This document shows positions 9,218 to 17,980 of a stretch of DNA of 54,479 nt, piece after piece. Source of the DNA: Cytidiella melzeri (lineage: Eukaryota; Basidiomycota; Agaricomycetes; Polyporales; Irpicaceae); the NCBI GenBank assembly GCA_022592445.1, contig JABYQR010000305.1:1-54479 (forward strand). The letters are read 5' to 3'. Within the stretch, counting starts at the first letter, position 1, and every line of letters begins with the position of its first letter. Under the pieces are notes generated by a model. It made no database searches. It saw only the letters and a program-made list of their open reading frames with translations, and was not told where the DNA came from. Made by a program: the position numbers and the translations under genes.

Positions 9218-10133
9218 ATGTGGTAGGAATTTGATTTTCATCTTCACCAATCATGACGAGCCTCATGTCCTTCTTGATGACGTGCTTGAGCTTGTGAATG
9301 AGCAAGTCGTCCTCGTATCCAGAAGGCCTGCCAAGCATACAGAAGTGTTCCGCATACTTGACAAATTTTGTGTGCGCCAGATCCGTATTGTTAAACAAGG
9401 CATTAAGCTCCTTTTGAGCACCCTCCTTGGCGTCCCATTGACCGTATTGTACCTTGAGCTTGTTCTCGAACTCCTCCCACATTCCAATCGTCTGACCCTT
9501 CGTCAGCTTCTTGATCCACGGCTCCATGTATTGAGCCGCTGCACCTGGGAGCCGGTTCATTGCAACGGCAATATGTTGCCTGTCAGTAGCAACGTTCTTG
9601 TGGACAAGCCACAGAGAGATCTTGTTCAACCATTCGTTGAACTTGACCTTGCCATTGGTACCGTTGAACTCCGGGGGTTCGCCAATCTTAGGCTGGCGCG
9701 AGGATCCTCCTTGTCCTTGAGACAAGGGAAGCTGGTTGATTTGATTTACTACATTGGTGATTGTCATCTTGACCATGTCAAGAGCAGTGTCTATCCGCTG
9801 GACTTGTGTGTCAGCAGCGGACTGCGAATATAGGTCTTGAGTGACCTTATCAACGTATTGCTGAAGGTTATCCTCCAGCAATGACAACTGATTATTCCAG
9901 ATAAGAACCATCTGATTCATCATATTATGAACAATGGCAGTAGTAGCTCCTCCCTCAACCGTGCGAGTAAAGGCCCTTTGGGCCATGTTGAGGTTGTGGA
10001 AGATATGCTGCTCAAAGTTCTCCGCCAAAGGGTTGTAAACGATGGGCGTGATTTTCCTGAATGGCACAGAGTGGGTAAGGTTGGCAGCAGCAGCAGGGTT
10101 GGTGCTGCATCCGGCATTAGATTGGGAGGCCAT
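9218..10133 (-). pseudogene. Family B gag, copy 1, truncated
   Basis: The ATG at 10133 starts MASQSNAG, and the protein is highly similar to the copy at 46346-47809 for about 300 residues (for example NFEQHIFHNLN and EPPEFNGTNGKVKFNEWL). It is cut at 9217 by the LTR A fragment, so the basic C-terminus and Cys/His box are missing. Confidence 0.85.
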
Positions 10134-10250
10134 TGCTTCTAATTTCTTAGTTAGCAAAGGATAAGCAAAATAGTATTTCTAGTATAAGAAAAAGAGAAAG
10201 CACCACTTTTCACACATTGAACTCTTGTCAGAGTTGTTTTCACACATTAA

Positions 10251-11002
10251 TGTAACCCTGGCGCGGGTTAGCACAGTGCTCGGAACAGCATATATACTCC
10301 GATAAGACTGAGATAATAATATCTCAGTTAAACTGCCTTTTGGCGTAACGGTTATGACGTCGGAGTTCAGATCGCTTACACTAACTGAGATGTTTCGGGT
10401 TGCAGGTCAGGGGTTCAACCCTGGCTGGGGGCAACTTGCAAGGGGTTACACCCTTGGGGCGGCATATATCACAAATCCCCAATAGACAACCCAGAGCAGC
10501 CCTCATACTGTCCGAGAGAAACTCCGGAGGGTGGGATTAAAGTGTCTATAACGGGGAGGAGTGTAACCCTGGCGCGGGTTAGCACAGTGCTCGGAACAGC
10601 ATATATACTCCGATAAGACTGAGATAATAATATCTCAGTTAAACTGCCTTTTGGCGTAACGGTTATGACGTCGGAGTTCAGATCGCTTACACTAACTGAG
10701 ATGTTTCGGGTTGCAGGTCAGGGGTTCAACCCTGGCTGGGGGCAACTTGCAAGGGGTTACACCCTTGGGGCGGCATATATCACAAATCCCCAATAGACAA
10801 CCCAGAGCAGCCCTCATACTGTCCGAGAGAAACTCCGGAGGGTGGGATTAAAGTGTCTATAACGGGGAGGAGTGTAACCCTGGCGCGGGTTAGCACAGTG
10901 CTCGGAACAGCATATATACTCCAATAAGACTGAGATAATAACATCTCAGTTAAACTGCCTTTTGGCGTAACGGTTATGATGTCGGAGTTCAGATTGCTTA
11001 CA
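10251..11002 (+). mobile_element. TRIM-like miniature LTR element, LTR-I-LTR-I-LTR
   Basis: Three 130-bp LTRs (10251-10380, 10562-10691, 10873-11002) bounded by TGTAA...TTACA alternate with two 181-bp internal parts (10381-10561, 10692-10872). The 5-bp target duplication is ATTAA (10246-10250 and 11003-11007). The uninterrupted site is seen in the copy at 47920, which reads CACATTAAATCC. The internal parts are identical and end in a purine tract, ACGGGGAGGAG, next to the following LTR. LTR1 and LTR2 are identical; LTR3 differs at four bases. There is no coding capacity. A TATA box at 10291-10296 and a self-priming site at 10382-10391 support a retrotransposon rather than a satellite. Confidence 0.85.
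10382..10391 (+). other. TRIM primer-binding site, self-priming type
   Basis: TAACTGAGAT begins 1 nt after LTR1. It is the exact reverse complement of ATCTCAGTTA at 10321-10330, which starts 30 nt after the TATATA box. The second unit repeats the arrangement. Confidence 0.65.
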
Positions 11003-11060
11003 ATTAAATCCTTTGCAGGAAGTTGTCACCAAGTAAAAGAGGCTTGTCAGCCCATACATT

Positions 11061-11840
11061 TTATTCCATTTCCGCATATACAAAGGCGTTCATGTCAAAC
11101 AGCCCTTCTAGTAGCTCTATAATATACCCCCATCTCCAATGAATATCCACAAAACTTATTCTACCTAAACTCTTCAAGTCCTTTTTCAACATTCTCCATT
11201 CCCTATTCGTCATCTTGTCCGTGTGATTCTCCTTGAACCACTGTTCAATCATGAAGACACAACCTATCAGCAGCTGGGCTTTTTTTCAATGAGTGTTGAG
11301 CTGGTAGTTAGACGATTGCCCACCACTCGAGAAGGAGGCGTCCAGCTTCTTGAGCACAGGCTCAAGCCTTTGACAGGCTGCTGTGACCATCGGTTCAAAT
11401 CCCTGTTGGCAAAGCATCAACTTTGTTTTACGGAAGTGGAGGTTGGCGGGAAGAAGGACGGGAGTGGAAATGTAAGCGTGTTGGTTGCGCTCCTCAATAC
11501 GCTGAAGGAGAGTTAGCTTTTCAGCTTTTTCCTTCTCTTGCTTCTCAATCCTGTCGAGAAGACTGAGCTGAGACATAAGGTTGGAGACCTTTCTCATACG
11601 ATCCTGGTCCTCCTCATGCTCAATGGTGGTGCGAGCCTGCTCCTTGAGGTTGATCCTCTTGATGAGGGGCTTGTTATCGGGGTACTTGAGCTGGCAAGGC
11701 TTGCCAGCGTCCTTGAACTTATCGCGTGTCTCTTTCAAGATGGTGAGACGTTCTTGAAGTCCAGTGACTTCGTTGCAAACAGGGATAGAGTAATGGGTCT
11801 TGCGGCCAGACCTAGCAGCAACATAACGGGAGAGTGGCAT
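11061..11840 (-). pseudogene. Family B ORF1, copy 1, frameshifted
   Basis: The ATG at 11840 starts MPLSRYVAA, as in the intact copy at 47980-48759. The reading frame breaks near 11285 at a T-run, where the intact copy has a non-homopolymer sequence, and resumes in another frame (MIEQWFKENHTDKM to NAFVYAEME). The function of the family is unknown. It sits upstream of gag, like ORF1 of family C. Confidence 0.8.
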
Positions 11841-11845
11841 GGTGA

Positions 11846-12441
11846 CTGTGTGACAATGTGTGATGAGCTTGTCAGCTCAGTGGTGTGCAAAACAAATCTC
11901 CATAAAAGAGAGGTCCTGTGTGTGCGTGGGGTAGTGCCGACGTTGGCCTGGACTCTCTCTCCAGGTCCAGTGGTGAAAGGATCTCCATCACGGTTCCACC
12001 CATGCGGCAAATGGTTGGTGGATCAGTATTACACTGACCCTAAGTCCAGCCAGAACAAGTTACCCGTCTTCATGCCTAGGCACTCATGGGCTCCTAGTCC
12101 TGTTGTCTAGCTCTTATAACAAGTGTGTGACACCAGACTCCACTATCACCTGTGGGGCGGCACACTTTCATCATGTTGGCACAATGCCAACCCCTGCTCT
12201 GATCAGCTCTGGGAGCATCAGGCAAGAGGGTGATTCAAGTTGTGCACATCAACGCAAAGCCTAGACATGACTACCACTTAGAGCCTATGGTCCGGCTACC
12301 TCTATGTGTAGAGGATTTGTAAGGAGGCCGACGCACAGGCACAAGACCTAGAAGAAGGGGAAAGAAAACCTCCAGCACGTCCAGAGACGTGAGGGAGTAG
12401 GGGCAGTCTTATCCAAATGTAACAGGCAAGTTTACACTCAC
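11846..12441 (-). other. Predicted leader intron, family B copy 1
   Basis: The donor CTG|GTGAGTGTA lies in U5 (G at 12441) and the acceptor CACACAG|TCACC lies directly before the ORF1 ATG, with a CTGAC branch motif. All three signals are conserved with copy 2 (48765-49358). Confidence 0.6.
12404..12415 (-). other. Family B primer-binding site, copy 1
   Basis: On the minus strand TGGATAAGACTG lies 2 nt inside the LTR. It is complementary over 12 nt to the LTR segment at 12542-12553. Confidence 0.7.
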
Positions 12442-12934
12442 CAGATAGTTGTTACACTGGAGGGAGAGATAATGAGATAGAAAGTAGAGTGTGGGTGAGA
12501 GTGAGTACTGGGGAGTACTGAGTAGTCCTTGATCAACAGAGTGGATAAGACTGAGGGGATATGCCCTCAGGAGTGCCTCAATATATATATACATGAAGCT
12601 GGTACTACCCTAAGACCCCTAATACCTACATGAGTAAGCAAGATAATCTACCTTACTAAGCATGCCCTATGGCCTGTTGGTGCCACTTCAATAATCAACC
12701 AATAGCAATTGTCCCCATGACCTGACCCCATGGCCCAGTCTCAAGGCTTGAATTTAACACAAGGCTAGACTTTTCCAGAAGGTTCTAAGAACTATGACAT
12801 CATAGTTCCAGCATGTTCCACAAGGTTCCAGAGAGTTTCATCATGTAATACACAAATAAGGAAAGGAGTGCATCAGCACATCAGAGACAGGAGGCGCATC
12901 AGCACATCCATGGCAGAGTGCACATGAATTGATA
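12418..12934 (-). repeat. Family B 5' LTR, copy 1, first part
   Basis: This starts TGTAACAG like the LTR at 49335 and is similar throughout. It is interrupted at TA (12933-12934) by the pogo-type element and continues at 17366-17474. Confidence 0.85.
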
Positions 12935-12960
12935 CAGTCGACTCTCTCTTAACCAATGCC
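12935..12960 (+). repeat. Left terminal inverted repeat of pogo-type element
   Basis: It begins CAGTCGACTCTCTCTTAACC, and the right end (17340-17365), read on the minus strand, begins CAGTCGACTCTCTCTCAACC. Direct TATGGGTTAT copies follow at 12981. Confidence 0.85.
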
Positions 12961-13134
12961 CCTCCGTGGACACAAAAAGGTATGGGTTATGGGGTTTATG
13001 GGTTACGAGGAAGTTCCCACGATAAGCGCCCATTTGTTGTCAAAAAGATTCAAGTGCCCGAGTACACCATGTAGAGACACGACGTAGTAGCTAATACATG
13101 AAGTGTTACTAGATGTAGTATGAGCAAATAGAAA

Positions 13135-15271
13135 CTATTTAGTGAAGTAAGAAGTAATCAAAGTGGGGACTGTCGCACGAGACCTGTCCAAGCAAAGTTG
13201 ACGGCGGAAACTAGCTAACAAAGATTCCATCTTGCGCGCATCTGGGTCATTGGTGTCGTGTACATAGCTCTCAATGAGGGCGGCAGCTTGGAGGACTTTG
13301 TTGTAAGTGGGACCTGGCCCGGGATGAAAAGCTGTGTCATCGTCAACATCATCATCACCTCCGTTGATGATTGCGTCTTCCTGCGCTGTTTGAGACTTGA
13401 TAACGGCCGCGTAGATTTCCTCCTCCGTGCTCTCCATGATAGCCTCGATACCCTCCTCCACCGGATTGAGAAGATTCTCAATATCCATTCGATTGTCCCT
13501 CTGGAGAACACCCCTGGCAGTAAGGTCGTCCAGGGCATCTACAACAGTTTTCTCCGCGGCCATGATTGGATTCTTGCTGACTTCAACGTCGTTAAGGAGA
13601 GACCCAATGGGTACAGAGAGAGCTGCACGGGGACAATCTACACCAGCCGGCGGCAATATACCAGCTTTGCGCCAGCAGTGACAAATTGTCATTGTATCCA
13701 CTTCTTGCCATGCGGCCTCTGCAAGTCTCATTGCTTCTAACTGATCGATGTCGTAGATTTTGGAGGGGTTAACGTTCAGGTCATAGCAATCAACCGTGCG
13801 CTGAATGTACTTCCCGTGGTAATGTGCTTTAAAGCACCGGATGATGCCTTGGTCCATTGGCTGGACGTGTGCCGTGAGATTGGGCTTGGAATTGACAACT
13901 TGAATATTCTCCAGGTTATCCGGAGCAGTATGCCCCGAGAAGTTATCTTGAAGAAGCATTACCTTGCGCTTCTGCTTCCCGAGGTCTTTATCCCACTGCA
14001 AGATCCATTCTTGATACAGCTCCGTTGTCATCCAAGCTGTTGCGTTGTGACGATAATAAAAGCCGAGCTGCGGGCCCGTCTTCTTCTTGAAAACTCTTGG
14101 TCGGTAGGCCTTTCCAATGATGAACGGCGGCAACTTCTCCGAACCATTGGCATTTGACGTGAACGCGTAGGTGAGTCAGACCTTCCTGCCTTTTACTCCC
14201 AAGTGCTTCTTGTCTGCAAGTCCTCAATTGGGCGGAAGACTTTTCACAGGAGTCAGACTCAGTAAGCAACGCAAAAAAGTGAAGCAAAGTACGTACGCAT
14301 AAAAGAGACCGGTCTCGTCCATGTTAAAGATGTCGCGCAGCTCGTAGCCGTACTCCGCAATCAGCTCCTGGATTTGCTTTTGGTCCCTCTCTGCGTCCTC
14401 TTTGCTGGCAGATGCAGCTTCACCGTGACGCTTGTACTGCTTCAGCCCGAGATGAACTTGTACCTGGACAACCAGCCCTCACTGAGATTCAACCACTCAT
14501 CCTGCGAGATCCCGGCCAAGTCAGCGAACTTTGTCCATTTCTGCCGCAACACCTCGCCTGTCAGAAGAATCTTGTCCGCCAATGCCTGCGCAACCCATAA
14601 ATCCAACATATCCGTGACCGCAGGATGCTGTGTTTGTTGAGTTCGCTTTGCTGAGCGGGACTGCGCGGCAGATGACTCTTCCCATTCTCTCCGCCACTTC
14701 GGTTTGTTATTAAGCCAGCCTGAGACGAGAGGCTGCTTGATTTGTAAGTTCGGATAGATACTATCAAAATGTGCCGCAGTTTTGGTCTGATTCTTTCCTT
14801 CCTTATGATGCCAGTTTAGAATCTTGATGCGCTGCTTGAGCATAGTGTTCTCCTTCTTTGTGAAGACAGGCTTCTTTGGCTCTTTTGTCTTTTTTGGGGC
14901 AATGAGCTCAGGCCCTTAAGGCAAGCATGTCAGCAGATAAAATAGTGGACTGTGCAGAACTCGGGCTTACGTTTGCGCTTGTTTCCGACAGCCTTGGGTA
15001 TGTCTCCTGCAAGCTCTCGCAGCTTCTGCACAGCCTCTTGCTGCAAAGCATCCAGTGTTTCCAATCCGCGTTCATAGTTGGACGCATCCTCCAAAATCTC
15101 TATTGCTCGCTGCTCCTCAATCAGGTTTGCTTATTTGTCGAGCTACTCTTCATCCTCTGATGGCACTGACTTCTTGGCCACCAACCGCTCTGCAATCTTA
15201 ACACATCGGGCTTCAACGCGAGACTGCAAAATCTTCAACCCTTTCTTCAGGATATCTAACGGTTTGGCCAT
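13135..15271 (-). pseudogene. Pogo-type DDE transposase, broken
   Basis: A three-exon reading can be traced on the minus strand. Exon 1 from the ATG at 15271 (MAKPLDILKKG) is coiled-coil-like and carries TAG (15143-15145) and TAA (15131-15133). An intron at 14915-14970 (GTAAGC...AG) leads to a Lys-rich linker, a psq-type helix-turn-helix (NWHHKEGKNQTKTAAHF) and a Tc5/CENP-B-type DNA-binding domain. Near 14440 the frame shifts. Catalytic residues are visible: first Asp in FNMDETGLFYAY, second in LLQDNFSGH, third in VQPMDQGIIRCFKAH. A second intron after FYAY is followed by TGA at 14224-14226 and 14176-14178, both where CGA (Arg) is expected. It is therefore inactive: four nonsense codons and a frameshift. 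Confidence 0.85.
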
Positions 15272-15689
15272 TTTGCAACAGTGGGAGGGAGGATGGGATT
15301 TTGTAGGGTTACGAGCGGCTTGATCTGTAGTGCGCGAAGCGAATGTAAACTCAGTCAGCCTCGAGTAGTGCGAGGAAACTGAGGTGTGCAAGTCCATGCG
15401 CTGGCGCAATATCTGCGTGATTACCTAATCATGCCACTATACAGTACCAACGCCACAAAGCTCTCGAGTCCGAAAAAGGTGTGTACAAAGAAGAGCAAGT
15501 GAGTCCATGCATCGGGAAATTTCCCGCGAGATTTTGAGCTGGTATCCAGGAAATTCCCCGCTAGTTTTTTTTGGGCAGCGCTTTTTGACATGGATAGTCC
15601 AACAGAGACCAGATTTTTCCAACAATGTCGCAAGTTTACAGCCTTAGGCGCCTATCTAGAGCGCTTATTTTCTGGCTAGGAGTGCTACT

Positions 15690-16330
15690 GGACCTAACCC
15701 TAACCCGGGTCACGTGAGATCCTGCCTTATTTATCAATAGTCCAGACCCAAACCCTAGACTCAATCTGGAGCGGTTCCAGATCAACCTAGGCTATTGTTC
15801 TATTGTTCAACTTCCATTGTTAGGGATTCCCCCGTTCTTATTGTCCTATTGTCTTCCGTCTATTGTCTTTTGTCTATTGTTAGGGATTTCCCAGGGATTC
15901 CCCCAGTTTCTATTGTTCTATTGTTCCTGATTCTATTGTTCTATTGTCTATTGTTCTAGTCCTATTGTTCTATGTACCCTGGTCCCTGATAGTTACCCTG
16001 GTCTCTGATATTGACCCTGGTTCGTTATTGTTCTATTGTTACCCCAGTCCCACAATTACTCCAGTCCCTAGTGTGGGAACTGGTGCACAGACCACCCAGA
16101 CACAGTATATATTGTACCCCTTACCCTCCCTGGTTCTGCATCTTGACCTCTTTGTCATTTGCACTGCCAGGTGAGTTACTCAATGTAACCTAGTATAAGT
16201 CTGATATTAACTTCGTCATTTGCACTGCCAGTATCCGGCCTCTGTGCCTGCTTGCCTGCTTATCATCAACTTTGACCTTGTTGTCGTCGTTGGAGATCCC
16301 TTTCCTTTTCCACCCCACATCTACTCCACC
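15690..16330 (+). repeat. LTR-like promoter remnant inside the pogo element
   Basis: T-rich repeats of the type CTATTGTTCTATTGTT (15790-16040) are followed by a TATATAT box (16106) and, about 65 nt on, an intron-like GTGAGT...AG segment (16171-16231). The order resembles LTR A. I found no LTR edges or target duplication, so the assignment is tentative. Confidence 0.35.
16171..16231 (+). other. Intron-like segment flanked by a 17-bp direct repeat
   Basis: GTCATTTGCACTGCCAG (16154-16170) is followed by GTGAGT, a TTAAC branch-like motif, and a second exact GTCATTTGCACTGCCAG (16215-16231). The arrangement is the same as in LTRs A and C. Confidence 0.5.
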
Positions 16331-16451
16331 CCTTGTTTAGGGTTTATCAGTCTAGCAGCAGTCGCTCCGCGACACTTTTGATGCTGCGTGAGGTGACCGC
16401 CAATAGGGAAGGGCGTACCACATGCCCAGCATTGCGGCATGAACGACTCAC

Positions 16452-16804
16452 TCGTAGGCAGATGCTCCGCTGTCGAGACAGTTAAGGGTAAAGACTCCGG
16501 TAGCAGGTGGGCTACCGTGAGTTGGAATGTGGGTGGTTGTACTGCTGGTTTTGGAGGACTCCAGTAGCAGATGCTCCGCTACTGTGTCTAAGAACGTGTG
16601 TCGTAGGTCGTCGTTGAGGTGTTAGTGCTGGCCAAGGACTCAAGTAGCAGATTCTCCGCTACCGTGAGGTTATGGAGATGAGGAGGAGGTACAGCTGGTA
16701 GTAGAGGACTCCGGCAGCAGATGCTCCGCTGCCGTGAGGTTATGGAGAGGAGGAGGTGGTAAAGCCGGTGTTGGAGGACTCCGGTAGCAGATGCTCTGCT
16801 ACTG
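16452..16804 (+). repeat. Hairpin repeat family with covarying stems
   Basis: Six copies of a stem-loop built on GTAGC-AGATGCTCC-GCTAC lie at about 16456, 16498, 16562, 16641, 16712 and 16782. Stem pairs change together between copies: CGGTAGC/GCTACCG, CAGTAGC/GCTACTG and CGGCAGC/GCTGCCG. Spacers contain GGTTATGGAGAGGAGGAGG-type sequence. Confidence 0.7.
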
Positions 16805-17339
16805 TGAGTTGGAATGTGGATGGTTGATGGTCGTGGTGGTTTATCCAAAGAGATCCAGTAACTCGACGTGGCAAATAGATTCGCCGACGAGAGCACCACT
16901 CAGAGAGGAAAGGAGGCTAGGCTCGTTGGAATGGGTGGTAGTGATGTTGGTAGTGATGAGAGCAAAGATAAAGGGAGTAGGAGTGGTAGTGGTGGTGGCA
17001 GTGGGGGGTGGGGGCGTTGTAGGAGGAGGAGGTGGTGTGGTCGCCATGGTCCGTGGTGGTGGCAGCAAGAGCGGTTCAGGCGCCTGAGAAATGTTGGGCG
17101 CTCACGAAATTGGCACTGCCGCCTGCGTAGAATGTCCCGCGCGCATCAAGATTTTTTGACGTGAATAAGTAAATAATGTGTTACATTGGAAAATTTAAGG
17201 TAAAAAGTATGGGTTTTGAATGTCAAAAAGGTATGGGTTATGGGTTATGGGGGAGTTATGGGTTTTTGGTCAACTTTGGCAGGGAACCGACTCGGTGGAT
17301 CGAAAAAAGTATGGGTTATGGTGATTATGGGTTATGAGA

Positions 17340-17365
17340 GGTATGGGTTGAGAGAGAGTCGACTG
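17340..17365 (-). repeat. Right terminal inverted repeat of pogo-type element
   Basis: This is the reverse complement of the left end with about three mismatches in 22 bases, followed by the TA duplication. Several TATGGGTTAT copies lie just inside. Confidence 0.85.
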
Positions 17366-17474
17366 TAAGCACCAAAATAAGCACCCATGTGTGCTTAAGA
17401 TGGTCCCATCAAGATCCCATCAATACTGCTGCCTGTTAAGGCAAGTATTGTAGAAACATTGAAAATGTGTGACA
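17366..17474 (-). repeat. Family B 5' LTR, copy 1, second part
   Basis: This continues the LTR after the pogo insertion and ends GAAAATGTGTGACA at 17474, as in the other B LTRs. Confidence 0.8.
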
Positions 17475-17980
17475 CAGGCCCTGCACTGGAACTAATCCTT
17501 CATTCTTCTCAATAATTGTCACTCTCAAGTAGTCATTTGTACAGTATCAAAAGAGAGAAGACTTTTGGTTTGCAACACATCAACAGACAGTTCTCCAGTG
17601 CCAAGAAGTTTGAACATCAACGCTGATACTTTAATTTCATACTTTACCTGGGTCATATCCTTAGGGAATAGGAGGCTAGCTCGCGTACCTATGCAGAGAC
17701 AAGGACAAGAATCAGAACAAAATTCAAACAGCTCTAATCAAAACAAAACAAAAAGTCTGATCCATCGAGACGCTTCGCTCCTCCTGGATCCGTCCGAGGA
17801 ATATATCCATACAAGGTGACAGTCGATAGTACTACATGCATGTTGAAGTAAGTTGCAGTAAGTTGCGTGCGTGCGTGCGTGCGTGTGTGTATGCAAAGAG
17901 AGGAGAAGGTGGAGGGGATGTACCTTGCGAGAGTGATGTACTGGGGTCTGAAAAAGTAATCCTGAAAAAGTGACTTTCGC
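17475..17980. other. Intergenic; GCGT microsatellite
   Basis: There is no gene signal. It contains (GCGT)4 at 17875-17890 followed by GT repeats. The region probably includes the 3' flank of the acyltransferase gene. Confidence 0.6.

Larger units (their letters stand above)
12935..17365 (-). mobile_element. Pogo/Tc1-mariner type DNA transposon, 4.43 kb, decayed
   Basis: The terminal inverted repeats begin CAGTCGACTCTCTC at both ends and agree over about 22-26 bp. They are flanked by a TA duplication (12933-12934 and 17366-17367) inside LTR B. A transposase pseudogene lies at 13135-15271 on the minus strand. The right 2 kb (about 15400-17150) is non-coding and holds an LTR-like promoter stretch and a family of hairpin repeats. 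TATGGGTTA-type repeats cluster near both ends (12981-13005 and 17200-17350). Confidence 0.9.
9218..17474 (-). mobile_element. Decayed family B Ty3/gypsy element, copy 1, with nested insertions
   Basis: On the minus strand: 5' LTR (12418-12934 plus 17366-17474, split by the pogo element), leader, ORF1 (11061-11840), and gag (9218-10133, truncated). Insertions are the TRIM at 10251-11002 and the pogo-type element at 12935-17365. Copy 2 at 45990-50046 serves as the uninterrupted reference. All pol and the 3' LTR are lost. Confidence 0.85.

Noticed and set aside
9126..9833. Long plus-strand open frame
   Set aside because: It lies antisense to family B gag, whose homology to the second copy is on the minus strand; it is a shadow.
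10251..11002. Possible CRISPR array or satellite because of the 311-bp period
   Set aside because: Repeat-spacer geometry is wrong, the sequence is eukaryotic, and the edges show LTR features with a 5-bp target duplication.
14430..14445. Transposase frameshift explained by a tiny intron
   Set aside because: No GT...AG pair with a branch site fits; a deletion is simpler, given four other nonsense codons.
15690..15710. CCTAACCCTAACCC resembling telomeric repeat
   Set aside because: Only two units and inside a transposon; not a telomere.
16841..17068. Pro/Thr-rich minus-strand frame
   Set aside because: Low-complexity GGTGGT repeats on the other strand explain it; no start context or homology.
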